DNA of 64,000 bases. Origin: Gigaspora rosea (Eukaryota; Glomeromycota; Glomeromycetes; Diversisporales; Gigasporaceae). Below are positions 43,508-58,505 of the stretch, piece by piece. The position numbers were made by a program, and so were the translations under genes. Positions within the stretch are counted from its first letter, which is position 1, and the number at the start of each line of letters is the position of its first letter. Where the stretch lies: assembly GCA_003550325.1 (NCBI GenBank), contig QKWP01000640.1:16136-80135 (forward strand). The letters are read 5' to 3'. The notes below the pieces were generated by a model. The model saw only the letters and a list, made by a program, of their open reading frames with translations. It was not told the DNA's origin and made no database searches.

Positions 43508-44158
43508 ATTTTTTTTGGATGTATTAATGAATTTGTTTTCTTGATCATGCGCCTTTTAAATATTTTTGTTATTCAAATTAATTATATTACGAATTATCCT
43601 CAAAATAAGAGGTCTTGTTAAGTAGCTAACGAACATACTTAATGCTAATGATACCTTATTTACCCTTATTCTAATTGATGATATGTTTTTTCTTATAAAT
43701 TACTGTGTAATGTTAAGTGGTTAACAAAGAATAAAATGTTTGTAGAGGTGTTGCACTAAATTATTTCATATATCAAGATCTTATATAAAAGATTTATTAA
43801 AGAGATAATTTTTGCTTAAAGTACTATTTTTAATTAATTAAATATTTTAATTATTTCAATTTTTCTTTTTTTTTAATAATAAAAGCATATTGTGATTTTA
43901 GTTCTAGACAGATTCATTTTTTAAGATATTATGGAATATCCAAGAATAGGGTTTCAGAAGCTTATATTATTGTCTGAATTATGCAGGAATGTGATCTTTA
44001 CGTTAAAAATTTCACTCCATAATAAAATAAAAAGGAAAGATAAACTAATATAATTGCTTTTTTTCATATTGATTTTCAAGAGTTTATTCATCGAGAATTA
44101 AATATAGCAATATTTTGCAAAGATAATTTACAAAGTTCATACATACATTGCAGATTTA
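43508..44158. other. 3' flank and intergenic, no gene
   Basis: AT-rich, no coding frame. It includes the 3' UTR of the membrane-protein gene. Confidence 0.45.
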
Positions 44159-44522
44159 CTGTATAGCCGCGGAATAACGCGTTAATTAATTGACTTGCGC
44201 GTCATTTCGAGTACACCCATGTACGTTATTTCGAAATAAGGGTTGACTTTTTGAATCGTGCCACTTTAAATATAATAAGATTAAAAAAATGCGCCGAACT
44301 AGGTGGGCACTAAGTAAGCCTATTTGATTCAATGTGAGGAACAATTTTTGTTAGGCTCGGAAGTAGGCTTATTTAGCAGTTAGTACCGAATCTAGTTCCA
44401 GAGTACATTTTGGCATTTGAGATGTGCGTTAATTCGGAACGCTAATTCGAGATCGCATATGCTATTTTAGGGAGTTTAGAATTTCGAAATAATGCCCATG
44501 AGCGTTATTAGCGGCTATACGG
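44159..44522. mobile_element. pogo/Tigger-like TIR element, 364 bp, TA target
   Basis: CTGTATAGCCGCGGAATAAC at the left, inverse of GTTATTAGCGGCTATACGG at the right, flanked by TA (44157-44158, 44523-44524). It has higher GC than the surroundings and repeated TTATTTCGAAATAA words. No transposase. Confidence 0.8.
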
Positions 44523-44647
44523 TAAAATATTCAATGCCAATAACGTTTAAAGCAGAAAACCGTGGAGTTTATGGAATTTTTACCTTTTATGACACCAAAG
44601 ATTTTGAATGAAGGAAATAAATAATGGCATCAGTTATTGATATAATA

Positions 44648-44714
44648 AAAAAAACAGTTATTTCAGAAATACCATGATGTGATATTATGGTATTTCTGAA
44701 ATAACTGTTTTTTT
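44648..44714. repeat. Perfect 28-bp-arm hairpin
   Basis: AAAAAAACAGTTATTTCAGA... (44648-44675) and its exact inverse (44687-44714) around an 11-bp loop. It could fold as a short-hairpin transcript or be the remnant of a foldback element. Confidence 0.85.
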
Positions 44715-46561
44715 AGTCCAAATTTTTTAAAAAATATGGACAAATATACCAAGTGCCAACACTGATAATGTCGTATAAATCTAATCAAAAATGTTGATAG
44801 AGAATCCATCAGCGATAGAATTTATGAAATCTTTATTAAATGACAAAGCGAAGTAAAATCATTTTATTTTGTCTAGGTGCCATCCCGATAATGCAATTGT
44901 TACACACCATATTTTTATAGAAATTAGTAAATCATGTTAATGCTAAGAATTGCTAAAATAAAAAGATAAATCTCATCAGTACACAAAATATCGAAACTTC
45001 TGGCACAATTTTAAGCGGTCGCCAATTTTTCATTTCTAAATAGAAAACAAAAGCAGGTTATATATCACTACAAAAATTTTTAATTCAATTCTTTGTGTTA
45101 CAAATTTACTCCGTAAAGATGATAGATTCAACCTACTCGCATACAGTACCCCTAGAATAGTACCCAACCTCATTATATACTGTTGTTTAATATCAATTAT
45201 ATATGTTTGTACAATTACTATTATCCAATAAACATGACCCCTGCCCTTTGGATTTTATCTTTTTTATCACACAATATCCCCCGGGTACAAATCAAATTAG
45301 CTAGGGTTTTACCCTTAGTACTATATAATGCGTAAATCATGCTTTTTATCCAATCAGTGTCCATTACGTCGAAGTTACACGAACGATCATTGAAATTAAA
45401 AAATTGAACGTTTTGAAATTTCGTTATGAAGCTAACTTCTTCGTTCTAACAAAAAAAAAATTCCTTACGGAATTTTTAGTATTTTTTTTCCTAAAACTTT
45501 ACCCTTACCTTAATACTAACCCTAACACTTAACAGTATTTTCTTTAAAAAAAATATTGAAACAATGCGATCATTTCCATTTTGGGCTACAACCGATTAAT
45601 GAATTAATCTCGAAGAAACTGATTAACATCCTTGCCTAGACTTATAAATAGAAGGAAGGGGCAAAAAACAGTTGGTGTTATAGAATTTCACTATTAGATC
45701 TTCACTTCTCTTTTTAGCAAAATTAGAATAATAATTTCGTTATCTAAAATAGAAATCGGTTTGGATTTGCACATAATTAATACTTTATACATTATTTTAA
45801 GTGAAATCGAGTAAAAATTAAATCCGATTTTTTTCCGGCATATTGTAAACAATGATATTTGAAACCCTTTTGACTATAAATTCTGCATGTTTGCAAATAT
45901 TGCAACACAGATCTGCTCGGAGAAATTATAACTGCATATATCAATATTTTAAGTTGCAAATGTTATTAATAGTTGATTTTAGGTACTCAAAAGTTTTTAC
46001 AGTAATTATTATAAATTCTAGGACAGCGTAATAAACTGCCGATGACCAAATCGATAGGATTGTAACAAGTTTCGGTAAATTAGTTTTCATCGTGATTTGT
46101 AACTTTGAACTCATGATATGTAATTCTGGGATAAGATTTTCGACGATTAAGAGGTGTTACAATGCGGATCATACATTAAATCAAATAATGCAATAATTAT
46201 AAGATATTGGTCAAACTTTTGTAAAGCTAGTACTTTATATACACATAACATATAAAAATCCACCATCAGACTCAGCTTCATCAGGATAAGTGTGTCTTAA
46301 GAAAAAAAGAAAAAAAAAGTTAGTAATGGTTAGATAGGATAATACAAGCAACAATTAATGCCACATGAACAGCATTTGGTTATAAAACCCAAATCGTAAC
46401 TTCTAAATCACCGAAAATTTTGATCTCAAAAACTAATCTTATGCGTTCAAAATTACAGATTACTTGAAAACTAATTTTACCAAAGCTTGCCGAAAATTAC
46501 GTAAAACTACATAAAATTACGTAAATGCTATGTATGATATCTGGTATTGAGTATGATTAGA
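44715..46561. other. 1.8 kb intergenic, no gene
   Basis: AT-rich with CCTTAATACTAACCCTAACA near 45513. A good TATA-like TTATAAATAG stands at 45641, but no frame follows it. Confidence 0.45.
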
Positions 46562-46733
46562 AATCCTATGATTGGATAAATGATAACAAATATAAACAGT
46601 ATAAACAATATAAACAATATAAAAAAAATATCCAATCCAATTTTAGATCTTAACTTTGATCTCATGAAATTCAAGATTGGATGATTTTTTTATATTGTTT
46701 ATATTTACTATTATTTAGTCAATAATAGGATTT
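46562..46733. repeat. Foldback element, about 172 bp
   Basis: AATCCTATGATTGGATAAAT and ACAAATATAAAC are matched in inverse by GTTTATATTTACTATTA and CAATAATAGGATTT. Inner arms ATATCCAATC / GATTGGAT also pair. Confidence 0.7.
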
Positions 46734-46747
46734 ATGCTTATGTATTG

Positions 46748-47375
46748 TTTCTGGCGTTGACCGACTCGGTAACTTGTTTCAATCGTCGCCAACTTTTTTT
46801 CCCAGGATTTATAATACTGTAATAGTTGTAAAACAAAGAAATTCAATGAATTACGGAATTAATATATATATATATCGATATTCTATGCAGACACATCATG
46901 GGAAAGCGACTTTTTAAACGGTCTGGAACTGACATTTTAACATGTAATTTCTATTTACTATATAGACTTATCCCCTTCTAATATATAAAACGGTAAGTCT
47001 CTGGTTTTGGATAAATTATTGATACCGACTCGGTAAACAGTCATCACCAAACTTTTTTCCCATGATTTATGATAGTGTAAATAGCAGCAAAACAAAGAAA
47101 TTGCAATTTCTATTTACTATAAATAAAGGTTCTAATATTAAAACGGTAAGTTTCTGGCGTTGGATAACTTATTAATACCGACTCGGTAACTTATTGTTTC
47201 GGTCGTAAAACAAAGAAATTCAATAAATTACGGAATTTAATATATGATATTCTTACGCATACACATCATAGCGACTTTTAAACAGTCACGTCCCTAGTGG
47301 ATCTGATATTAAATATGTAATTTCTATTTACTACAGTATAAAGGCTTATCCCCTCTAATATATAGATTTCTGATG
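46748..47375. repeat. Three degraded tandem copies of a 170-290-bp unit
   Basis: The sequence CGACTCGGTAA...CAAAGAAATT...ATTTCTATTTACTA...GGTAAGT(C/T)TCTGG appears three times (about 46757, 47027, 47168) with different internal deletions. Confidence 0.7.
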
Positions 47376-47630
47376 TTCTTTAATATAAAATAAAAAGTTT
47401 TGACAACCAACCAACTCCTAAAAGTTACATATTAAATAAATTATTTGACATTGAATAGAAGCATGATCCAGCAATACATGAATAAAATTCATGTGAAAAT
47501 GGGATACGCAATTTTTAAAGACGTCCATAAGTTGTATATTGATTGATCATCTATTATCAGTACGTGTACTTACTAAATAAGGCAGTATCATAGTGTCAAA
47601 TGATTTTTCATTATCGTTATCGAATAATGA

Positions 47631-47640
47631 TATAAAGCGC
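47631..47640 (+). promoter_or_regulatory. TATA-like box
   Basis: TATAAAGCGC 140 bp before the ATG at 47779, followed by a strongly pyrimidine-rich leader. Confidence 0.35.
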
Positions 47641-47778
47641 CTTTTTTTTTTTCTTTTTCTCAAGTTTCTCTTGGTTTTAAACCTCAACAAAAAAAAAAAA
47701 AATCTGTTAAACATCTAACAAAAAAAAAAACCCCCCGTTTTAAACTATAACAAAAGCTCAACCACATAAAAAAAAAAA

Positions 47779-48375
47779 ATGATTGCTCTTATCTTTTGCT
47801 TTATCATCCTTTTTCTTTTCACAATTCTTTTTACAAAAGTTTTTGGAAAAGCACTTTTTAAATTTGTTCTTTCTTTTTTTTTTTTTTTTTTTAATTTACG
47901 TTTAAACTTTTAATATAATATTAGAAGAAAATTTACGTAAACATTTAGAAGAAAATAAGAATTACAGAACTGAAGTCGGTAATCTAATGTTTTTAAATAA
48001 TGTATTATTTGAGTTTTCGTCTTGAAAGTATAATAATTAATGTGATTAATTTTATTAGAAGACGTGTTCGAAATAGAAAGTATTCACGAAGAAATTTTAG
48101 ATACGCTCATTTCTTTTGTTCGAGAGAATAACAAGAAACTAGAATGGTTATCACGTGATATATGTGAAGAAGCTGAAGAAGTGGCTACCTTAGTTGAAGA
48201 GTTGGCAGAACTCGTAAAGGAGCAACAAGAGAAAATTGCTAGATGTTTATTTCACCAACATGAGAAAAAGAATAAAAAGAATACATTAAAGAATGAATTT
48301 ACGACAAAAGAAAGAAAAGACTCACAGTTTAATCTCCAAAAGCCGGTTCCAACTTATTTGATTGCAATACAATAA
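47779..48375 (+). CDS. Small membrane-anchored coiled-coil protein (gene model incomplete)
   Basis: Three parts look coding. An ATG at 47779 opens MIALIFCFIILFLFTILFTK, a strong N-terminal membrane anchor. 47925-47978 reads ENLRKHLEENKNYRTEV. 48059-48375 reads EDVFEIESIHEEILDTLISF... with a helical, Glu/Lys-rich region (EEAEEVATLVEELAELVKEQ) and a basic tail ending in TAA. The intron 47979-48058 (GTAATC...TTATTAG) fits in phase. The first junction does not: the only GT sites near 47839 and 47866 leave the wrong phase, so the first exon, or the poly-T tract after it, may be wrong. A single-pass protein with a coiled-coil domain is the likely product. Function unknown. Confidence 0.45.
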
Positions 48376-49235
48376 AGACGTGTACGAGTAGAAAGTATTC
48401 CTCGAAGAAATGTTAGATACACTTTTTTTTTTTTCTTTATCCGAGACAACATAAGAATTTTTCCGAAACTCCATGAATCTGCAGATTGATAATATAGACA
48501 AGCCGAATAATCTCCATGGTTAAAGATTATAAATTCTATGAATATGCGACATTTATGGAAAATCGTGGAATATAAAACACGGATCGTCTTTTTTTATATC
48601 TGCAGAAGGCTGGAGTTAAAAATAATTTGAAGTTCGGTCCAAGATCAAGACAAAAAGGAAAACAAAATCAGCCTCAAACAAAAAACTAATGACCTTAACT
48701 CCACAAGTCGAGCAGAAGCAAACAGTTTTGAGGAAATTAAAAGACTAGTCAAAGAAATAGCCAAAATAAAGATGGAAAGTGGCTGCCTTAGGCCGGTCGA
48801 ATTTATCCTTCAGTTGACATCCCCCAGTTGACATCCCCCAGTTGAAGTCTCCCCCCGAAAAATGAACAACCAATCAAAACGATGGATAATTCTCGCCGAT
48901 CATTTGATTTACATCGACCAATGAAATTGGCCCATGTTGTGTGTTCATTTCATTTTACCCCTCCCCCCGAGAGCCCTTGAAAGCGAACGTTAACTGAAGA
49001 ATCAACTGCAAGCAGCCTTAGTTGAAACGTTGGCAGAATTCGAAAAGGAGCAACAAGAGAAATTGCTAGATGTTCATTTCACCAACAACTTGAGGAAATA
49101 ATAATTAATTAATGAATTTACGACGGTAGAAAGAAAAGCCTCGCAATACAATAGTCGATACAGTTGGCGGGATAAGTGGATCTTTGATTAACATCGCTTT
49201 TATGTATCCATTATTGAAGTTACTATCTGGATATA
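48376..49235 (+). pseudogene. Broken tandem copy of the coiled-coil gene
   Basis: AAGACGTGTACGAGTAGAAA at 48376 copies the start of exon 3 of the gene just upstream (48059). The match fades near 48445. Protein-like sequence resumes (SFEEIKRLVKEIAKIKMESG), and after an inserted MITE the copy reads CTTAGTTGAAACGTTGGCAG... (49017-49155), parallel to 48187-48325. A following frame reads NTIVDTVGGISGSLINIAF then MYPLLKLLSGYIADFMVYG, which may be a second membrane segment. Frame breaks and the insertion make it non-functional. Confidence 0.65.
48792..49011. mobile_element. About 220-bp MITE inside the broken copy
   Basis: Flanked by GCTGCCTTAG (48782-48791) and GCAGCCTTAG (49012-49021), a 10-bp target duplication with one change; the parent gene has GCTACCTTAG at that spot. 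Imperfect TIRs contain CTTCAGTTGAC and the inverse of GTTAACTGAAG. It is GC-richer than its host, with CCCCC-rich words (three copies of CAGTTGA, each followed by CATCCCCC or AGTCTCCC). Confidence 0.75.
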
Positions 49236-49343
49236 TCGCGGATTTTATGGTTTATGGTTGAAATTTGAGAACCAAATTTGGTTAAGTGAGAACAGTGCCA
49301 GGACATAGATCGAGACATTACAGGTAAGAACGTTCCAAATATG

Positions 49344-49610
49344 GGGGTCAGCCAAAGCGGATCGAATTTTGAAATTTTGTCTAATTTTCCGTTTTTTTTC
49401 AATTAAATATTAAGGTCTGGTTCATTTGAAATTAAGAATTAGAAGAACCTGTAGGTAAAATTTCATTTCTTGACATTTTTTTGTAATGACCAAAGTAGAT
49501 TTAGAACATTTCTTGTATTTTTCGCATTTTTGTCTTTTCTTTTTGGTTGTTTTGTTGTCGAGCTGGTTAAAATTCATAATTTGATTGGTAAACGTTGGGT
49601 ATGTAGATCA
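49344..49610. mobile_element. Diverged relative of the 62777-63066 element
   Basis: GGGGGTCAGCCAAAGC resembles the left end GGGGATGGCTAAAGCC at 62776. The interior (AGGTAAAATTTCATTTCTTG, then TTTAGAACAT...CGCATTTTTGTCTTTT) follows the interior of that element. The right end is not clear. Confidence 0.45.
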
Positions 49611-50384
49611 AAACTATATGGTCTATATGAAAATCGAATAGTGTAACAATCGCGAAGATCCATAGTAAAATACTATGTTTTTGAACAATTTAAAATATTT
49701 TTTAATCCGTTGAGCAACTGAATAAAATTTTTTAAAAATTAATATGTAAGTTATGGAAATACAATTTGAAATCTAGTAGTATTTGATAGTCTTTTAATAA
49801 GAAAAATATGAAATTTCAAATCGTATCTCACCTTTGAACTTTAAATTTGAATAAAATAGTGCGTTTTTTTTATTATTAATAAAATTTTTTTATTTATACG
49901 CTTAATGATTTCACGTGGTTACACGAAACTGTAATAATTTATACTGTAACGATAGCGGTTTGCAATAAAGGATGATATCGATATTTAAGTAAGAGATGTC
50001 CTGTCATCTGCATAACTTCTTAATGTATGTAAAGTTAATATTAAACGTAAATTCATAATAGTTAGATAAAGAATGTAAAGTAGAGACCTTCCGTGATAAC
50101 AGTCGCAATTTGAGTAATCGATGATAATTGTGAGATAATAATGAGAAAAATGACTTTATTCTTTCTCTGAACGACTGTCACAAAGTGTAAGGCAATCTTC
50201 AATAGAAAATTTCGGGTTTATTATTGGTAACCGGCCAGAATAATAGAATCATGAAAATGCTTGTCTAACTCCCTAGGGCTATTGTGAGTAAACAAAATAA
50301 TATAAACAATTATTTTTTTAAATGCCATTAGTGACTCTTATTAGAAATGATTTTCAGACAAAAACAAAAAAAAAATTTTCCGCG
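49611..50384. other. Intergenic, no gene
   Basis: Mixed AT-rich sequence. No coding frame or repeat recognised. Confidence 0.4.
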
Positions 50385-50705
50385 TGTTTTCTATAGTGAT
50401 TTACTGTAAAAAATATTCTTACCGACTATTGTGGTGATACAAGTGATTTAGATATGGTTATGTTAGTTTTGTATTTCTATTGTGATTTAAAAAAATTCTG
50501 TTTTACTGTACTTACGAGCTATAGTGATACAAGTGATTTAGTTGAACGTGTTTTCTATAGTGATTTACTGTAAAAAATTCTTACAGACTATTGTGGTGAT
50601 ACAAGTGATTTAGATATGGTTACGCGTATTTTCTATAGTAAAAAATTGGTTTACTGTACTTACTCTCTATTGTGATACAAGTGATATAGATATGGTTATT
50701 GGGTG
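50385..50705. repeat. Higher-order tandem repeat
   Basis: TTTTCTATAGTGATTTACTG ... GTGATACAAGTGATTTAGAT appears four times. Copies 1 and 3 are near-identical and about 160 bp apart, copies 2 and 4 are diverged half-units. Confidence 0.8.
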
Positions 50706-50963
50706 GTAAATCAACTAAGTAATAAAACTGTCGGGGGTATTAGTTTTACTATGACCAGATTTTATTAGCGAAATTACTAAGATATCATTTTTACTTTAAT
50801 TAATAATTATAAAGAAAAGTACAAAATTCTAAAAGTTTCCTCTGAAGATTGTGCTTCTTTTTCTAATTTCTTTTGAGTTAAATCTCTTCATAAGAACTAT
50901 CTCTAAAAAGTTATGCTTGATTTTTCACAAAAATTCTAGTAAATTTCACTCTATATCTAAAAG

Positions 50964-52110
50964 CTATTGTATATTATCTGGTTTAATTTCTAGCAATCTA
51001 GTTAAATCTTCAAATGCTTCATCATATTTGCCCATAATAAAATATAATTTGCTTTGGTAGCTTAATTTGAATGCAATATTTGATTCTGTTTAAATCATCG
51101 ATTAGCTTATTTTCATATTCGCCTATAATAAAATAAACCTTACCTTGGTATTCTATTATCAATACATTATTTGATTTTTTATTAATGTCTTCATTAGTCA
51201 TCATTGCTGTCAATATAAATTCTTGAATAAATTTACCAGTTACCAGAATATTAAAATTTTTGTTGCTGAAGTTCATTTTTACTGACCCGCCTTGCGATCT
51301 AAACACATAGAATGCTTTTGAAATTGTTGCGTAAATGGCATGCAATTCCTTAAAATATTTTATAATTATTAAATTTCTGTCTACTCATTTTAAAAAATAT
51401 AACTTTTAATTATAAATGTTGGATACCTAAGTTAATTCTATTTTTAGCATAATTTTTAAAATTTAGATAGCATCCAATTATATCATCAGTAGTATATGAC
51501 TCTCCATATGACCCACCACATCCTGAATAAAAAGAATATCCGTTATCACCATGATAACCACACTCCATGATTCATTTTCCTTGTTTGCCTGTCCTAAAGA
51601 TATGATATAGATGTTAATCTATAATAATAAGAAAATAAAATAAAAATTTGCTATTACCGGGCTAATTTGAATCATCTATTCTTTTATCATTTTGTTTTGT
51701 ACAATATCTGATTCCAATCATTCTATTAAGAAAATGGAATTAAAAGATTATAAAAATTCATAATAAAGGTGATGCTTATAAAATGATACCCATTTTTTCC
51801 TTTGTTTATAATTTTTATTTCAAAGTAAAATGGTAAAATGGATGATTTGCTCGAACGACAGCAGCTTTAAAGTCATCTGGATCTTTAATTAAAAGGTTTT
51901 TTTTAATAAATTAAAAGGCTATAATGATATTCTTTAAATGTCAATGATTACAGTAGCACATTTGCAAGATTTCTCATTTTCATATTACCCGCATAATTCA
52001 CTTTAAATCCACTTGAACCTATGTCAATAAACGGTGATTTGTTTTTAATATCCCAAGCAGTCAGCAAAAACAATATCATTGTATGAAGTTTTTAAATCTA
52101 AATCTCCCAT
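50964..52110 (-). pseudogene. SPRY-domain plus TPR pseudogene
   Basis: The minus strand reads, in pieces, a RanBP9-type SPRY domain: TAWDIKNKSPFIDIGSSGFK and VNYAG, DPDDFKAAVVRANHPF, FYFEIKIINKGKNG, IGIRYCTKQND, MECGYHGDNGYSFYSGCG, ESYTTDDIIGCYLNF and YVFRSQGGSVKMNFSN. Downstream come tetratricopeptide-like repeats: EYQGKVYFIIGEYENKLIDD and, in a new frame, MGKYDEAFEDLTRLLEIKPD. At least four frame changes or stops and a lost GIGF-type core show that it is dead. The 107-codon frame at 51022-51345 is one piece of it. A relic intron is suggested by GTATCC...TTTAAG between the two SPRY halves. The order SPRY then TPR is informative about the ancestral gene. Confidence 0.75.
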
Positions 52111-52264
52111 TGCTGTAGGATAAAATCAACAAAAGTAATTTACAGAAATATTAACAAAATACGATGTATGTGTATTCGTATTCTGTCCTAAGCTATTTGT
52201 TTGTGTAATCCTTGAATAGACGATGCGGACAGTTGCGAATAAGGATTTGGTTTTGTGTAATATA

Positions 52265-52440
52265 CGGTCAGACCCTTTAAATGCAACCTCCCTAAATGTG
52301 CATCCTATGAAAAGCCCTCCTAAATGCATGTCTTCCAACTAGATATTACGCTTAAAGATTGTTACCTCTAAATGCAATACCTCTTTAAATGCACATTTTT
52401 ACATATTGCCCGTCACATTACATTTAGAGAGGTCAGACTG
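52265..52440. mobile_element. pogo-like MITE, 176 bp, TA target
   Basis: CGGTCAGACCCTTTAAATGC to CATTTAGAGAGGTCAGACTG, TA on both sides. Same family as 40588-40730. The interior repeats CTAAATG(C/T)(G/A)CAT words. Confidence 0.8.
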
Positions 52441-53130
52441 TATAGTTATTGAATGCGAAGCAGACAATAACTACGTACTCTTTCAGTATGAATCATATGG
52501 GAGGTATTGTACGGTAAAGCTATGATATATTATGCAATAATAAGTCAAATGAATATCAAATAATACAACCGTCCATTAACAACGAAACTTCACGGAATAA
52601 AGATTCAGAAAAACGATCAGCGGAAGAACTTTGAAGTTTTTAAAAAATGACGAGAAGATTATCAAATTTTAATGGAACTAAAAATACTTAAGTATATCAG
52701 AAACTTTGACATAAATGTAAATAGTAATAGTTTATATAATCAAAATCAAAATCGCATTTTATCTCGGAACTGTGATCAATATTACAATCAATCCTTAAAA
52801 TAATATCTAGTTAGAAAATAAGAATAAAGTAAAATTAGACTCTTTTACATTTTCTAAAATACCATTTAGCCATTATTAAGAGACTATATTTAAATATGTA
52901 AAAAAAAACCTCTAAGCAATGACTGGGTTCGAACGTGTCTTGAAGCGAACTCAGTTTAGATCTTTTAATTGTTTATGACAATTCCAATCTATTCAATAAA
53001 ATAGATAGATGAGAATAATTAAAATGTTAAATATAGAGCAATAATCCAAAATAATCTTAACATTGAGTTTATGTAGTAATAACGTGAATGCCAACCAATC
53101 AAATTCCGAGTTTGATTTCGTTCAAAACGT
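52441..53130. other. Intergenic, no gene
   Basis: AT-rich. GGGTTCGAACGTGTCTTGAA at 52925 resembles a pol III B box, but no A box is seen. Confidence 0.4.
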
Positions 53131-53366
53131 CATTTTCAAAATAAGATACTTCAAAGGTTTTTGATATAAAAGGAAAAAATATAGTTATTATAAAAATATG
53201 AAACAGCAAAATTTGTTGTTATAATAAAGAATATTAATTATATTGTAAGGTTACAAATGTTAGCTTCTACCTTTTTTCATAAAGCATATAGATCGTCAAA
53301 TCGTCATATTTTATGTGCAAATCCATCATTAACCTGAAAATTTTTGAAATTACACTTGACTGTTAT
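53131..53366. repeat. Dispersed repeat, copy 2 (partner of 35-290)
   Basis: Aligned with 35-290 in the same orientation. The frame at 53313 that continues past it is short and unassigned. Confidence 0.75.
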
Positions 53367-55198
53367 GCCAAAAAAATAAAAAAAAAAAAGCTAAAAACCC
53401 TTGATAATATTTTTGTCAAACCAGAGAATCGAGAGCAAACATCTAATGGCTTCTTTAAAAGATACAGGAGAAACAGATATATATTGATCACTCCACTTTA
53501 TTCTTATCAGAGAATTTATCAGCTAGGACACCTTTGAATGATAATTTTGATTTTTACCTTGCTAAATCCGTGATATAGATGATCAAATATGATTTTATGA
53601 CGTCGCAAACGACTACCAGACTGAATAACTAGGGATTGGTCTCGGAAGTGGCTTATTTGGAGTAGTCAATTTTGGTTTCAATTTTGACATTACAATATTA
53701 ATACTACAGCTGTTCAGAGAACATTCTAAACGATTAATTATAGCTGTAAACTGCACTGCTGAGTTACTGGGTTATTGATGCCAATAAAATTACCTTGTAC
53801 TAAAAAAAAAAAGGTACATTAATAATTGTCGCTTTCTGATATGAAAATTTAGAAGTTTTGGGTGCTTTTTAGAATTGGGTTAGAATTTAATGTTAGAATT
53901 GATATTCAAGAGTATATGTGGATTTAGTAGGGCTTATATTTTTCAAATCGCGACCACAAATTTCAGCATCAGCATCGACCACGATAATAAATATTTTGGT
54001 AATTTAATTTCAAATAAAAAATTTGCTTTCAGTACTCTATTGTATGTATTAAATTATATTAAAACGCCAAAGCATACGCAAATATATTTTTTCAATATAG
54101 TTAAATGCTATAATCTCACTAAGAATACAAGTAGACATTCTATACAATTGGAGATATTTATCTCAGAAATTTCTTTAAATTTTTGATTTTTTGCCGGCCC
54201 GGTCCACAAAATTTTGTTGTTAGGCCCTGCCCGCAAATATTTGCGGGCCGGGCCACGAGACCCAATGCAGGCCTCTATGAGTAGGGATGTTATCGGCTTC
54301 ATCCGGCTTATATGTTAATTACCAAATGATCTGATAACATCACAAGGTGGCGGTTTATTGATTAGACCTTAGTATTTATATTTTGTGTTAATTTGCGCAG
54401 GAAATTCCGCATTTATGTTAAAATTTATGTTCAAACACTAACTAATTCATAGTCCATCATTAAATAAAAATTTCTTGATTATTGCTTAGCTGAACATGCT
54501 TGTATGGGTTATGATTATTATGATCTTAGAATTTTAGAAACTTCTATGCTAGGGTTAGATGTTGGCTTTAGGAGTCTCAATTTTTGACTGAAGTTTCAAC
54601 AAGAGTTTTTGACTTTCGTAACTTTGACAAACCATTTTAATTTTCGACTGTTTAGTTCTAGTTTGATATCAGATAAAGACAAATATGATTACATTTATAT
54701 ATTGCGATTGTTTATCTATGTTACCTGAGCCACAAACGGACATCCACATTATCACGTACGTACGTACGTACGTAAGTGCATTTTAGCATTGTTGTTAATA
54801 TTATAATAGTGCACAACAAACTATTTATTTTTATGTATTAAAAAGTACAAGTTGCTAAAATTTGATCTTTTCTGTATTATGTAACTTCTTTTTTTTTTTT
54901 TGACGCATAAAATCAACCTTAAAATGCTAAACTTTTATTTGATTTTTATATTTTTAAAAATGCTAAAAATATACAGTACAACTTAATAATGATATAAGAT
55001 AATAAATTAATATAATGATATAAAATAATAAGTTAAAATAAAAAATTATAAACAGGTTAAGATAATAAGTTTTTTTTTTTTAAGTTCAAAGTGCCCACTT
55101 TTGGGATGAGGTTTTATTTAAAATTATGAATTATAGATATCTTTAGAGGCTCCTAATGAATTATAGATACCTTCAGAGGCTTCCAACATTTGTTATAT
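53367..55198. other. Intergenic, no supported gene
   Basis: GC-rich patch 54187-54275 with the palindrome GCCCGCAAATATTTGCGGGC. ACGT run at 54757-54775. Poly-T at 54890-54901. The 98-codon frame at 53890 has no recognisable domain. Confidence 0.4.
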
Positions 55199-55395
55199 TA
55201 AAGAGAGTACAACTAACCACTTACTTTTTTGGTATCATTTCACACTAGCTGCTATACCTGTAACCCAACTATGAAATTGACTATTTAAACCCTTTGATTT
55301 TTTGTCTATGTTCTGAATACTTTACCAAATCTTTTAGAACTACTTTATTCTTAGCAGAAAACTTGATAAAACAGTATTTGACCACCTAGATATTT
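55199..55395 (-). pseudogene. Decayed copy of the 61471-61614 exon relic
   Basis: The minus strand reads SWVTGIAASVK with a stop where the copy at 61.5 kb reads SWVACIAASIELSGK. Downstream nucleotides also align (TAGAACTACTTTATT vs TAGGACTACTTTATC on the plus strand). Clearly non-functional. Confidence 0.5.
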
Positions 55396-55410
55396 ATTTA
55401 TACTTTGTTA

Positions 55411-58505
<3,095 letters not shown>

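Noticed and set aside
53890-54186. 98-codon plus frame
   Set aside because: No domain, codon use not distinct from surroundings, no repeat copy.
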